Counted from the first letter of the stretch, positions 25,410-34,558 are shown. The stretch is DNA of 64,000 bases from Pirellula staleyi DSM 6068 (GCA_945900945.1 CAMDKL010000001.1:81515-145514), one strand, 5' to 3'. Made by a program: numbers and translations. The notes: generated by a model not told the origin, from the letters alone.

Positions 25410-27098
25410 ATGAAATTTAGATGGTTATCTGCAGCGGTATGTACCGCCACCCTCGGGTTGGCGACTTTGAATTCACCAGACCAATGCATTGCTCAGGGTT
25501 CCAAGCCAAAAGCAGCGCCAGCGGCCGTTGCAAACGAAACAGACGATCGTGCCGTGGTAGTCGTTGCGATCAGCGCGATGGATTCCCTGATTCCCAACGT
25601 TCAGCACATCGCTCGCATGGTCGGTGCCGGGGCTGCGGCGGGCGGTATCTCCACTATTTTGAACCAATATGCTGGCGGACTTGATAGGACTCGCCCGCTG
25701 GGTGTTTTTTTGAACCTCGATGAAAACGGACAACCTGCTCCGATCGGCTGCTTGCCGATCGATGATCTAAAACAATTTTTCGACCAACTCAGCGTGTTCG
25801 GTGAGGCCAACGATCTGGGTGACGGTCTGTACGAATTTAATTTCGGCAATCCGATCTACGCAAAAAAGGTCGGCAAATGGCTTTATGTCGCACAGTCGGA
25901 AGACGCACTCTCGGATATTCCCGAAACGATGGGCGATGTCCTGCCCAAGATGATTCAAAAGTACGACGTTCGGGTTCAGGTCAATCCGCAAAACATACCC
26001 GATGAGGTCATCGACTTCATCGTCGGTCAGATGCAAGCCGGATTGGATCAGGGAATGGCCGCACAAGGAAACCTTGACGCGGAAGATGCGGAATCGGCTC
26101 GTGCGACCTCCGAACAAATGATCGCTCAAATGCAAGAAGGCATAGAGGGTACAGAAAAGCTCGTGATTGGATTGGCTATTAACAAAGCAGAGAAGCGGAC
26201 CGTTTTAGACTTCGGCTCCCAGTTCATGGCCGATTCCAAATATGCCAAGCAAATGGAAAAGATGAAAGCGAGCAAGACAGCGGTCGCTGGAATTCCTCAG
26301 GACGGTTCCATGATGGTACTGCAATCGTTCCAGCTAGTTGCTCCAGAAGAAATCGAGCAACTGGAAAAGACTCTCGATGCATCGCTTAAGGCAGCTTACA
26401 AGGCTATCGACGAAGGCGCCAAGGATTCCGCATCCGCTACTAAGGCAAAAGAGCTTATCGATAAAGCGGTTGATATCTTGATGGAGAGCGCCAAGCTTGG
26501 GAAAATGGAATCTGCCGTCGACGTTAGTGTCGAAAGCGCTTTGAACATCGTTGTTAGTGTTTCGGTTGCCGACGGTTCCAAAATCGAAGCCCTCGCAGGT
26601 GAAATCTCAGCCGAACTCGCCAAAGAAAATTCACCGGCACAGCTCAAAATTAACGCGGGCAAGCATGCTGGTTTCAATCTCCATACGTTAGCGATCGCTT
26701 TGCCATCCAACGCAGCCGAAGCTGCCAAGAAGGTGTTTGGTAGCTCCGTCACGATAGCGATTGCAACCGGTCCCAAGGCAGTCCACATCTCTGTCGGCAA
26801 GAACTGCGATGCAGGCCTTAAAAGCGCGATTGATCGCGCTACATCCAAGCCCGCCGCGCCAGCGGAATTGGTTAAGATGCGTTTGGTTTTGTCCCAATTG
26901 TTGAATTACGTCCAATCCATTGAGCCAACCCCTATTTCCGAAGCGATGCTCAACGCTGCCTCGGCAGGATACGATCGTATCCTAATCGATAGCCAGTCGA
27001 TTGAACGCGGAATCGTCGTTCGCTTGTCATTGGAAGACGGCGTAATGAAAGCCATTGCGGCAGGTGTGAAGGCTGGTCAATCGGGTGGTGGTTTCTAA
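25410..27098 (+). CDS. Large secreted protein of unknown function
   Basis: A 562-residue exported protein. ATG 25410 is preferred because it places a clean signal peptide (KFRWLSAAVCTATLGLATLN) at the N-terminus and has TGGAG upstream; the longer track start at 25263 adds 49 unlikely residues. The body is rich in Ala, Lys and Asp with helical stretches (IEQLEKTLDASLKAAYKAIDE; AKELIDKAVDILMESAKLGKM) and a Gly/Ala segment (ARMVGAGAAAGGISTIL). It has no enzymatic motif that I recognise and no transmembrane segment after the signal. It stands alone, followed by repeat copy 5. Confidence 0.8.
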   Translation: MKFRWLSAAVCTATLGLATLNSPDQCIAQGSKPKAAPAAVANETDDRAVVVVAISAMDSLIPNVQHIARMVGAGAAAGGISTILNQYAGGLDRTRPLGVFLNLDENGQPAPIGCLPIDDLKQFFDQLSVFGEANDLGDGLYEFNFGNPIYAKKVGKWLYVAQSEDALSDIPETMGDVLPKMIQKYDVRVQVNPQNIPDEVIDFIVGQMQAGLDQGMAAQGNLDAEDAESARATSEQMIAQMQEGIEGTEKLVIGLAINKAEKRTVLDFGSQFMADSKYAKQMEKMKASKTAVAGIPQDGSMMVLQSFQLVAPEEIEQLEKTLDASLKAAYKAIDEGAKDSASATKAKELIDKAVDILMESAKLGKMESAVDVSVESALNIVVSVSVADGSKIEALAGEISAELAKENSPAQLKINAGKHAGFNLHTLAIALPSNAAEAAKKVFGSSVTIAIATGPKAVHISVGKNCDAGLKSAIDRATSKPAAPAELVKMRLVLSQLLNYVQSIEPTPISEAMLNAASAGYDRILIDSQSIERGIVVRLSLEDGVMKAIAAGVKAGQSGGGF

Positions 27099-27140
27099 CA
27101 CCAATACCTCGACGCGCGAGCTAGTGAAAAAACAAACGCC

Positions 27141-27202
27141 GGCACTCACTTTGCGGGTTTCGTGAACCGGCGGGCGCTAGCCCCGGGCCTGAATTCGCTG
27201 GC
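27141..27202 (+). repeat. Dispersed GC-rich intergenic repeat, copy 5 of 6 (best preserved)
   Basis: GGCACTCACTTTGCGGGTTTC, GTGAACCGGCGGGCGCTAG, CCCCGGGCCTGAATTCGCTGGC; all parts of the ~60-bp unit are present. It lies about 40 bases after the stop of the secreted-protein gene. Confidence 0.9.
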
Positions 27203-27337
27203 GTTTTTGATCCTCCGTTCACTCTGTTGCCTCCTGTAAAAAACAGGACAGGATCGAATCGCACATGAACAGGAGATAATGGATAAAACAGAGAGCGGAT
27301 TCAATCTTTCTCAAATGAGGACATTTGCATTCAATTT

Positions 27338-27500
27338 GTGGCGAACGGTTTGCCCGAACAAATAGCGACAAATATTGCGATGGAATTCCAAGACGAAGCG
27401 AGCGTTGCAACGTTGACACGCGGTCCGCTGCATGAAGCTTTTGCCGAGCCCATCAATCCAAAAAAGATCGTCCGTCGAACAGTGATAGGAATCCCGATAA
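27338..27500 (+). pseudogene. Relic of a secreted-protein N-terminal region
   Basis: An open frame here reads NGLPEQIATNIAMEFQDEAS and then LTRGPLHEAFAEPIN before turning into basic low-complexity sequence. The phrase LTRGPLHEAFAEP resembles the N-terminal part of planctomycete exported proteins that continue into tryptophan-rich repeats, which are missing. No start or ribosome-binding site is convincing. I read it as a decayed fragment; identity is from memory of the family and uncertain. Confidence 0.3.
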
Positions 27501-27620
27501 GAAAGGCGGCGAAAAAAAACCAAAATAATCAAGGTCAAGATCCTACCAGTTGCTCAAAGCGCAAAGGAGCAGCCAGCGCGTCTTCAACACTAATAAATAG
27601 GGTTGCAACAAAAAGTAGCT

Positions 27621-27657
27621 CGGCACTCCGTGCCGAGAAAAACGGCACGGAGTGCCG
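27621..27657. repeat. Perfect 15-bp stem-loop built from a palindromic unit
   Basis: CGGCACTCCGTGCCG (27621-27635), loop AGAAAAA, then its reverse complement CGGCACGGAGTGCCG (27643-27657). Each arm is itself nearly palindromic. It lies in the relic zone between the secreted-protein and kinase genes and is not followed by a T-run, so it is a repeat rather than a terminator. Confidence 0.7.
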
Positions 27658-27689
27658 TTCTACACTGTGGCCATCCCCAAATTTAGGAC

Positions 27690-27790
27690 TTGAAGACGCT
27701 AGGGGAGATACACACTGCGTTTGCGATCGCCGGTGCCATGGCGGCTAATGCACATGGGCACAAGCGAACGACATCGGATGTCGATCATCC
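27690..27790 (+). pseudogene. Relic of a nucleotidyltransferase-like protein
   Basis: The frame reads LGEIHTAFAIAGAMAANAHG, then HKRTTSDVD before degenerating. This corresponds to the first 35 residues of small nucleotidyltransferase-fold proteins (a glycine, then AxxxHG, then RxTxDVD with the two metal aspartates), often antitoxin-like partners. Nothing recognisable follows, and there is no proper start. Interpreted as a short remnant. Confidence 0.4.
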
Positions 27791-27955
27791 TGTAAATCCA
27801 TGTTCGTTTCTCCGGTTGTGTCAACGGGTGATGGTTATGCCAGTTTACTTATGTACAGGTGCTTCGCTGAGCGGTTTTTACCTTCAAAAACTGGACAAAC
27901 TATCAATTCTCTCACTGGTGTTTCGGGCTTGTTGCGCATCTTGCTTTAGCCAGCC

Positions 27956-30259
27956 TTAGCGAGCGTCGGGTGCAATGGTCTGATCGAAACCGGACGTGGC
28001 AATCACGGAACTGTTGTTACGTGCGGCCGGTGGAACGGTGCCTGCATTAGCTGGACCGTTTTGAACATCGTTCGATTTCGCAAGCTCGCGTTCGTGGCGT
28101 CCCCACCAAGCTTCCGAATCGTCCTTAGTCCAACGCTTGGCGATAGCGCTGGCCTCTAGTAACTTGGATAAATCGCGAGCGGTCTGAGGACGCCTGGCAC
28201 GCGTCTTCTCCAGGCAAGCCAAAAGCGCATTTTCGAGTCCTGCTGAAACGGCATGCCCAAGCCGTTGCGAGGGGGACTCTGGAACACTAACAATGTGCTG
28301 CTGACAAAGCTCGCCGAGCGAGCCAGCTTGAAAAACCGTTTGTCCCGTCAGCAGAAAATAGCCTACAGCGCCGAGGGCGTAGAGATCGCTGCGGCCGTCG
28401 ACACCATCTGGCGTCTGAATCGACTCGGGGGACATGTAGAGCGGTGTTCCCGAAAACCCGCCCGATTGTTTCGATGAATCCACATCGTCGAGGGCTTTCA
28501 CCAAGCCAAAGTCTAATACTTTGACGACATCCGATTCACCGCCTCGACGGTTTAACATGATGTTGGCAGGCTTGATGTCCCTATGCACCAGGCCCAGTGA
28601 ATGGGCTTCATAAAGCGAGCCACAAACCTGTTGGAGAATGTGGACAACGCGCGCTTCCGGTTGCGGACCATAACGATCGACCAGCGTTTGCAAATCGATC
28701 CCGTCGAGATATTCCATCGCATAATAGAATACTCCCTCCGGTGTGCGGCCGAAATCATAGATCGCAATCGTATTCGGGTGATTGAGTTTGCAAGTAATCT
28801 GAACTTCGCGTTCAAATCTTCCGATTGCGGCTTCGTTGATCTTATCCACCGCCAGCATCTTGATGGCAGTAGGTCTTCGGAGCATGGCGTGATGCCCTTT
28901 GTAGACGATCCCCATCGCTCCAGCTCCTAATCGCGTTTCGAGTCGATACTGTCCAAGCTGCTTGGCTTCGATGGCTGCCTTCTGGGCCTCACGCTGCAAC
29001 TTCGCAACGACCATCATAAAGGCAAAGATGGCGACCGCGCTGACGACCAGCAAGGCATACAAGCCATAGAAAGACCAGTTGAGTATCGTAAGCGGATGGA
29101 AGGCTTCTGCCGCGTCGATCTCGGCGATCAAACCAAGTTGGTATTTGGGTAGCCATGTCCAAGCTCCCACCGAAGGCGAACCTCGATAATCAGCGTAACT
29201 CACCATTTTCACACCCGATGAACCACTCACCGCAGCAGCACAAATCTCGGTCAAAGGCAACTCAGCCCGGCGCACTTTGGGTCGAAAGCCTTTGGTCAGA
29301 TCGCCACCCGGATTGCGCACTTGAACTTTGAGGATCGACGCCGAGTCCTCTTGGTCCGGCAACACACCCAAGAGCATCAACCGATCATCGAAGCGACTAT
29401 TGGAAACCATCAGCCCTTGCGAATTGACAGCGTAGGTCTCACCCGACTCGCCGAATCGCCCGAGTTGTAGAATCTGGGTAAACTCTTGCTCGGGGCGAAT
29501 CCGCATCGCCAGTACGGCTACGACCTGCAGATTGTCATCTCGGATCGGAGCGCAAACAAACATGGTTGGCGTTTCGGTCCGCATACGACCAGATCGGTCC
29601 TTGAGCATCGCTACGCTCGGAAACGGAACGCTGACTGTCGGCTCACCTTCCAATGCTTTAGTAAAAAACTTTTCATACTGAGGGACGGTTTGCCCAATCA
29701 ATGCTAAAGTGCGTGCAGCGATGATGCGTTGCTGCTTGTCGGCTACAACAAAGCCGACAAAATCATGTGACGACATGCTTGCCTCAAGCTCATCATTCAA
29801 TACAGCTTGAAGCTCGGCTGCACTTGGAGAATTTTCAAGCGACGACTTGGAGACGATGGTTGTTCCGTCCAACGACGCAGGTAGCTTGCTGGCGGCTATT
29901 AACTGGACAACTGTTCTTCGGACCTGTTGGTCATTGGCCAGCGTCAGGGCGCTCGCCTCCTGAACCTTGAACCATTTTTCCAACATCGCTCGCTCGACGT
30001 TGAGAAGCGTGGTGAGTTCTGATTGGAGGCTGTTTATCATCGTTCGATTGATAGAACTGCTTACAACGTATCCAGCGATGGATAGCACGATCACAGCAAT
30101 GATCGGCCACACCCAAAATTGTTTCGTGAGAAACTGCCGCGTCCGTCGAACGGTATTCCCTAGCGACGATTGACCAAAAGTCATGTGAGCCTGAGCCTGA
30201 TCCAAAATCGATCGACTAGGCCGAAACCACTGCGAGAGCCAATTGAGCATAGAGAACAT
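27956..30259 (-). CDS. Receptor-type Ser/Thr protein kinase with extracellular Cache-like sensor
   Basis: A 767-residue transmembrane kinase. A first helix near residues 50-70 (FWVWPIIAVIVLSIAGYVV) and a second near 394-420 bracket a periplasmic domain of about 320 residues, with the double-Cache features FVVADKQQRIIAARTL, PMFVCAPIRDD and GETYAVNSQGLMVSNSRF. The cytoplasmic kinase begins YRLETRLGAGAMGIVYKGHH (P-loop near 445), has the catalytic Lys in AIKML (about 467), the loop HRDIKPANIMLN (Asp near 560), DFG as VLDFGLV, and APE-like MSPESIQTPDG. A proline/serine C-terminal tail follows. It is expected to phosphorylate proteins in response to a periplasmic ligand, likely small organic molecules as in other Cache sensors; targets unknown. 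Confidence 0.92.
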   Translation of the reverse strand: MFSMLNWLSQWFRPSRSILDQAQAHMTFGQSSLGNTVRRTRQFLTKQFWVWPIIAVIVLSIAGYVVSSSINRTMINSLQSELTTLLNVERAMLEKWFKVQEASALTLANDQQVRRTVVQLIAASKLPASLDGTTIVSKSSLENSPSAAELQAVLNDELEASMSSHDFVGFVVADKQQRIIAARTLALIGQTVPQYEKFFTKALEGEPTVSVPFPSVAMLKDRSGRMRTETPTMFVCAPIRDDNLQVVAVLAMRIRPEQEFTQILQLGRFGESGETYAVNSQGLMVSNSRFDDRLMLLGVLPDQEDSASILKVQVRNPGGDLTKGFRPKVRRAELPLTEICAAAVSGSSGVKMVSYADYRGSPSVGAWTWLPKYQLGLIAEIDAAEAFHPLTILNWSFYGLYALLVVSAVAIFAFMMVVAKLQREAQKAAIEAKQLGQYRLETRLGAGAMGIVYKGHHAMLRRPTAIKMLAVDKINEAAIGRFEREVQITCKLNHPNTIAIYDFGRTPEGVFYYAMEYLDGIDLQTLVDRYGPQPEARVVHILQQVCGSLYEAHSLGLVHRDIKPANIMLNRRGGESDVVKVLDFGLVKALDDVDSSKQSGGFSGTPLYMSPESIQTPDGVDGRSDLYALGAVGYFLLTGQTVFQAGSLGELCQQHIVSVPESPSQRLGHAVSAGLENALLACLEKTRARRPQTARDLSKLLEASAIAKRWTKDDSEAWWGRHERELAKSNDVQNGPANAGTVPPAARNNSSVIATSGFDQTIAPDAR

Positions 30260-30566
30260 TTAAAAAAACCGTCATAACTCATCAAAAAGATCGGAGAACA
30301 CGATTCTCTATACTAATTCGCGGCTTCTATTTTGAAACGCTTATTTTGAACGGAATCGAGCGAAAGAGGGCCTACTTCCTACTAGCCTACCCGTTTAAAG
30401 GCTCGTTTGCGTTTACCGGAACAATCGAGAATTTACAGTTCGAACTCTCGATATAAAAGTCGTCTGACAGGGCGAAGGACCGGATTCGCCCCGGATCTTC
30501 GCAACAGGTTTGGCGCTCTAAGGGCTAGGATCGCCAAACCGATTGCGTTCTTAGGGCACGAGCCGA
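30260..30566. other. Intergenic stretch upstream of the kinase gene
   Basis: About 300 bases without a gene between the kinase start and the end of the glycine-rich protein gene. It is AT-rich near the kinase start and holds only shadow ORFs. I see no repeat here. Confidence 0.6.
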
Positions 30567-32096
30567 TCACTGCTGATTCGTTGCAGTTTCTGGGTTCGTT
30601 AATCGCACTAGCAGCCATTGCTCAGTGCGTTCCTTTCCGAAGTGAATCAGGGCAGGAGCTTCGTCCTTGGTCAGGTTATAGAGACCTGTTTCGATGACAT
30701 TTGTTTTATTGTCCCCCACCGTGAATGCAAACCGCTGTGTCTCCTTGTCAACAGAACCCTGTACTACTTGATTCTTTTTTGTAGCTGAATCTGTGTAGTT
30801 GCCTCGAATGATTCCTTGCTTGTTGACGGCGAGCTGAATCGTTACGTCGGACTTTGCTTGGTCTGTCTTCGTAAGTGCGAAAACACCAAGAGGCAACCAA
30901 TCTCCGTCGGCCGGTGCTTCGGCCTCGGCGCCCGTCTTAGCAAGATTGGTCGCTTGGTCGTAATACTCCTCGGCTGTACCGGCGCTGTCTCCGTTGATAA
31001 AAACGTTGTCGTCTTCGAACACAACGCTGTTACCGTAATCGTAGTAGACAGGTAGTTGTTCGCTGTATCCGCAAAAGCCGGACGCGGTTCCCCATGTAGA
31101 GGCGTTCCACAGGGCACCGGCAGTCAACCCGGCAGCAACCCATGCCCCTGGATATTGAGCGTTCCAGCCTCGTCCATAGATGCCCCAGTTGTTGTAGTTG
31201 CCTCGCACTGCAGCCGCAGCGGTGTAGCGTCCTGCGGGTGTTGAACGAATGAATCCCGCTCCGACACCGGCTGGGCCAGCGGTAACCAATCCACCTCTGC
31301 CATTGCCGCCTGGGCCAACTGCGCCACGACCCGCAACGACTTGACCGCCAGGACCGACTGCGGCACCTCGGGCGGCAATCCCGCCTTCAGCCCCCCGAAC
31401 GCCACCTGCTACGGCGACGCCACCCTGCGGACCAACGGCTGCCCCCTTACCTACTGTATTACCTTCAGGCCCAGTGACCGTTGCACCGGCTGCCTTGCCA
31501 CCGGCTGCACCTTGCTTCGAACCGTAGTTAACGTCAAAATCATTTCTACTGGAAGGCTTTTGGCTTGAACGAGACATGCTGCCTGCACCTGAGTTAGCGT
31601 GGCTTAGGCCTTCATCGGATGGCAACCCAAGGAATCCGCTAAGCTGATTTTGGCTAGGTGCGCTGAATCGATTCCCTGCGCCACCTTGTGCAGCTGTGCC
31701 ACGGTTTCCTGCCTCACCCGCGCCTGCGGCACCAGGACGTTGTGAATTTGATTGCGCAAAACCTCCTATGCCTCCAGCCCCGCCCTGTGGACGACTAAAA
31801 CCGCCCTGTGAACGATTGAAACCGCCCGCGTTTCCAAAGTTACCTGCACCTGCACGTGACGCTCCGCTCATCCCGCCGCCACCACCACCACCGAACGATG
31901 GTCCAGGACTCTGGCGAGCACCGCCAGAAAATCCACCGCCGCCACCGCGAGAAGCTCCGCCACCTCCGCCGCCACCTCCGCCGCCACGCCCACCGCCTCC
32001 TCCGCCTCCTCCGCCGCGGCCAACGCCCCAGCAATCAGCCGATGGGGTAACAACAATCGCTAGACAAAGCACAATAAACAGAAAACGTTTCGTCAT
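30567..32096 (-). CDS. Secreted glycine-rich surface protein with conserved C-terminal domain
   Basis: A 509-residue exported protein. Signal peptide MTKRFLFIVLCLAIVVTPSADC is followed by about 280 residues of low complexity: poly-Gly runs, Gly-Ala/Ser-Arg repeats (RGGGGGGGGG; AGGFNRSQGGFSRPQGG) and then VGPGG/GPEG repeats. From about residue 330 a structured domain appears: ASGFCGYSEQLPVYYDYGN, DSAGTAEEYYDQATNLAK, DWLPLGVFALT, GIIRGNYTDSATK, ETQRFAFTVGD and a C-terminal EQWLLVRLTNPE. The same domain forms the C-terminal half of the protein at 48.3 kb. Rhodopirellula proteins of this kind have been annotated as mu-protocadherin-like; no function is shown. Confidence 0.85.
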   Translation of the reverse strand: MTKRFLFIVLCLAIVVTPSADCWGVGRGGGGGGGGGRGGGGGGGGGGASRGGGGGFSGGARQSPGPSFGGGGGGGMSGASRAGAGNFGNAGGFNRSQGGFSRPQGGAGGIGGFAQSNSQRPGAAGAGEAGNRGTAAQGGAGNRFSAPSQNQLSGFLGLPSDEGLSHANSGAGSMSRSSQKPSSRNDFDVNYGSKQGAAGGKAAGATVTGPEGNTVGKGAAVGPQGGVAVAGGVRGAEGGIAARGAAVGPGGQVVAGRGAVGPGGNGRGGLVTAGPAGVGAGFIRSTPAGRYTAAAAVRGNYNNWGIYGRGWNAQYPGAWVAAGLTAGALWNASTWGTASGFCGYSEQLPVYYDYGNSVVFEDDNVFINGDSAGTAEEYYDQATNLAKTGAEAEAPADGDWLPLGVFALTKTDQAKSDVTIQLAVNKQGIIRGNYTDSATKKNQVVQGSVDKETQRFAFTVGDNKTNVIETGLYNLTKDEAPALIHFGKERTEQWLLVRLTNPETATNQQ

Positions 32097-32174
32097 TTGA
32101 GACTCCGAGAAAGGATTTTTTTATTTCAGTGGGTAGAACCGTTGGTTGTCAATCGTCGATCGCTGTACCTGGGA

Positions 32175-33137
32175 TCATTTGGCCGCTGGCTTGCGACGAA
32201 TAACTACTTCGTCGGTATCCGGTAGTCGGACGTCGCCAATGGTTCGGTCCGTCGATTGCCAAACGTAAGCATTGCTATCCAAACGTTTGAGGACGTTCAC
32301 AGCGGTTGTGGAAACGCTCTCGCCGGTGGTACCGCTTACCTTGGCTAGCCATCCGCCCTCGGTAGCAGACCAGATTCCGATTGCGTGCCCGCCATCGGCT
32401 GAGAAGTTCCAGGACTGCACGTGGTTTGCTTGCGAATTCCAACCGATGATTTGCAAGCCGGATGTCATCGTGCCGCCGATCTGAGTTGTCGTGTAGCTGC
32501 GCTCCACGAATTTCTTGTTAACTATCCACCGGCACTTCGAATCGGTCCGAGCTCCATTCTCCTCTAAAGTCCAATCACCAATTAGCCATTCAAGGTCATT
32601 CAGATCGTCGGACGGCGACGACGTGTCGACCAAAGTCTCACGCACCGAAGCCAACAGCCATTTTCCATCTACCTTGACATGCACCGCTGTGTACTTACTA
32701 ATGCCGGAAGCCCCAGCCCACGCAGGTTCGACTACCGCTTGCCCATCTTCTATTGCCACGCTGTCGCTCAGCACTCGCACAGAATCGGTAACGAGTTGGA
32801 GCTTGGCGTCGGGTTGTGCTGCAAAGAGTTCGATGTAGATTTTTTCAATAGCATCTCTGCCAATAAAAGTCTGTCCGGTTTCGTCTATGTATTCGCCTTC
32901 TTTTGTCCAAAACGCCGCAACGGCTTTTGCATCCCGTTTATTGACAGCGACAACGGATGCGGCGACCTCTTTTCGGATGGTCTCAACAATCGCCTCTGCG
33001 GCGGTTTTCGCGGCAGGTGCTTTCGCAGCAGATGGGGCCGTCGATGGCGGCTGCGAATAGATCCAAGTGCAGGGAGTAATTCCCCACAGAAACGCTAAAC
33101 AAATGATCCGAAGGTTTTGCCGCACGACATTCTCCAC
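32175..33137 (-). CDS. Secreted SnoaL/DUF4440-like protein with second beta-barrel domain
   Basis: A 320-residue exported protein (signal LRIICLAFLWGITPCTWIYS). The first domain, about residues 45-175, is SnoaL/SgcJ-like: VVAVNKRDAKAVAAFWTKEG, IGRDAIEKIYIELFAAQP, and GKWLLASVRETL. The second half (LEWLIGDWTLEENGARTDSK; GLQIIGWNSQANHVQSWNF; FSADGGHAIGIWS) resembles the lipocalin-like DUF1579 fold. Such combined proteins are common in planctomycetes and usually unassigned. It is separated from the glycine-rich gene by 78 bases and read in the same direction, so co-transcription is possible. Confidence 0.8.
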   Translation of the reverse strand: MENVVRQNLRIICLAFLWGITPCTWIYSQPPSTAPSAAKAPAAKTAAEAIVETIRKEVAASVVAVNKRDAKAVAAFWTKEGEYIDETGQTFIGRDAIEKIYIELFAAQPDAKLQLVTDSVRVLSDSVAIEDGQAVVEPAWAGASGISKYTAVHVKVDGKWLLASVRETLVDTSSPSDDLNDLEWLIGDWTLEENGARTDSKCRWIVNKKFVERSYTTTQIGGTMTSGLQIIGWNSQANHVQSWNFSADGGHAIGIWSATEGGWLAKVSGTTGESVSTTAVNVLKRLDSNAYVWQSTDRTIGDVRLPDTDEVVIRRKPAAK

Positions 33138-33262
33138 ATAAAATGAGCAGCGCTTCCTTGCGAAACTAGTAATGGTTCAGGTCCAAATATAGACAAACCG
33201 CGACGACCGTCAACGCACTTTTCGCAATTAACAACTTGGAATGGAAAATGATTCTCAGAGCT

Positions 33263-33915
33263 TCATTCCGTTTTCTGCGCGAGTTTCAAATAATGTTGGC
33301 GAAGAGTGGAAAGTACATTCTGAATAACTTCGGGATCCGCAGGAAGTTTAGGGGGTTTTTTCATTGACCGGTAATTCGCTCACTGTTCCAGCGTGTTTAG
33401 ATTTGGAAACCGGCACGACGCCGTCGGAATCGCCGTCTCCAGGCATCCAACGTCCCGTCCCATAAATCGAGTGCATTCGAACGCGACGATTAGGCGTTAA
33501 ACAGTCGATCGCTTGGAGCAATTTGCTGTCGGGTTTTAGCATGTCGATGCTGGTGGGAACACGGCGTGTAAATTCTTCAGAGAATGCACCTGGATTGCCT
33601 TTGAGCAGTCGATCGTGCTCCGCTTTTAACTTACCGGGCTGCTCGATGAGGAGTGAGCCGATACTGCCGATGGCTCGTTGCGCCAAGGCGGAACCGCGAT
33701 GCGGTGTTCCAATAAAGATGACCCTCGAAACGATCGGCGATGGCTTGAAGAAGACAGCTTCGGCGAAGGATTCTCGAATAGCGGGCAACATGACGACTTC
33801 CTCGAAAGCGATCGATGAATTCTGGTCTCGCCATGATCTCGTTGGCCATGTTCGCCCAGGTAAGTTGATCCGAGAGCAAACCGTGAACGAATACACTCTG
33901 CCGATGGGAAGACAT
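33263..33915 (-). pseudogene. Broken alpha/beta-hydrolase (lipase-like) gene
   Basis: Pieces of one hydrolase lie in different frames. A first frame gives VFVHGLLSDQLTWANMANEI near the start. A second frame, from about 33815 to 33348, gives VVMLPAIRESFAEAVFFKP, RVIFIGTPHRGSALAQRAI, TRRVPTSIDMLKPDSKLL and GDGDSDGVVPVSKSKHAG. After a frame break in an A6C5 run near 33347, a third frame gives PPKLPADPEVIQNVLSTLRQ and ends at 33263. The stretch that would carry the nucleophile G-x-S-x-G between the first two blocks (about 100 residues) is missing. Two frameshifts and an internal deletion make activity impossible. Confidence 0.8.
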
Positions 33916-33944
33916 CGGCAGCGTGTCGTCTTACCGCGACACGC

Positions 33945-34251
33945 TCATTTTGATTCCCAAACTTGATCCGTCTCAATGAGGTAGTTCCGTGTAGGGTTGA
34001 ACTTCCTCATGCAAGCGACGATCGCGACTTTGGATTCTTTGCCCTTTGATTTCAGATGCGCGTAGAAGGCTTTGATCTTCGGGTTGAACCGAATTGCAAC
34101 CAGCGTAGCCATGCATAGGATTGATCGCACATTGCCGCTGGGTTCCATGACGAACATCACGTTGGGACTTTCCAGTGCTAGGATCAAAAAGATCCAAATT
34201 CGATGAGGCGATATCAACACCAACATAAACTTTGACTTCCTGAATACTCAT
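33945..34251 (-). mobile_element. IS110-family transposase remnant
   Basis: ATG 34251 opens VYVGVDIASSNLDLFDPST, the DEDD N-terminal start of IS110/IS1111 transposases. Directly after, in another frame, comes the far C-terminus: SILCMATLVAIRFNPKIKAF, YAHLKSKGKESKVAIVACMR and KFNPTRNYLIETDQVW. The roughly 300-residue middle is deleted and the frame is broken. No terminal repeats are evident. It sits between the broken hydrolase and repeat copy 6. Confidence 0.75.
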
Positions 34252-34558
34252 TTCATCCCTTCCTCGTAATATTCGAGCTAACCCCTTTGGGCAGTTGCTC
34301 CTGAAACGGTTCGGGTTTAACAAGAGAACACAATCGAAAGTGAGTGCCATTGGGCGTTAGGCGAATTCGCAGCAAATTCAGGCCCGGGGCTAGCGCCCGC
34401 CGGTTCACGAAATCGCAAAGTGAGTGCCATTTGGCTAGCGCCTGCGGCTCAGATTGACCCCATTTCTTAGTTTGGAGTAAGCAGTACGGCCATCTAGGGA
34501 GCCAGTCGTCGACCGTCAAGGTATAGACAGTATGGAGGCGTACGGGTAGCATAAAAGC
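34252..34558. other. Intergenic stretch with repeat copy 6
   Basis: No gene. It carries repeat copy 6 in reverse, flanked by the direct repeat AAAGTGAGTGCCATT (at about 34337 and 34418), and then the promoter side of the flavoprotein gene. Confidence 0.6.
34369..34429 (-). repeat. Dispersed GC-rich intergenic repeat, copy 6 of 6 (reverse orientation)
   Basis: Reverse complement of the unit: CAAATTCAGGCCCGGGG, CTAGCGCCCGCCGGTTCACG, AAATCGCAAAGTGAGTGCC. It is the only copy on the other strand in this window. Confidence 0.85.

Noticed and set aside
30407-30697. 96-residue + strand ORF covering the end of the glycine-rich gene
   Set aside because: Overlaps the conserved C-terminal domain of a clear gene on the other strand.
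33523-33966. 147-residue + strand ORF across the broken hydrolase
   Set aside because: Antisense shadow; the homologous hydrolase pieces are on the minus strand.
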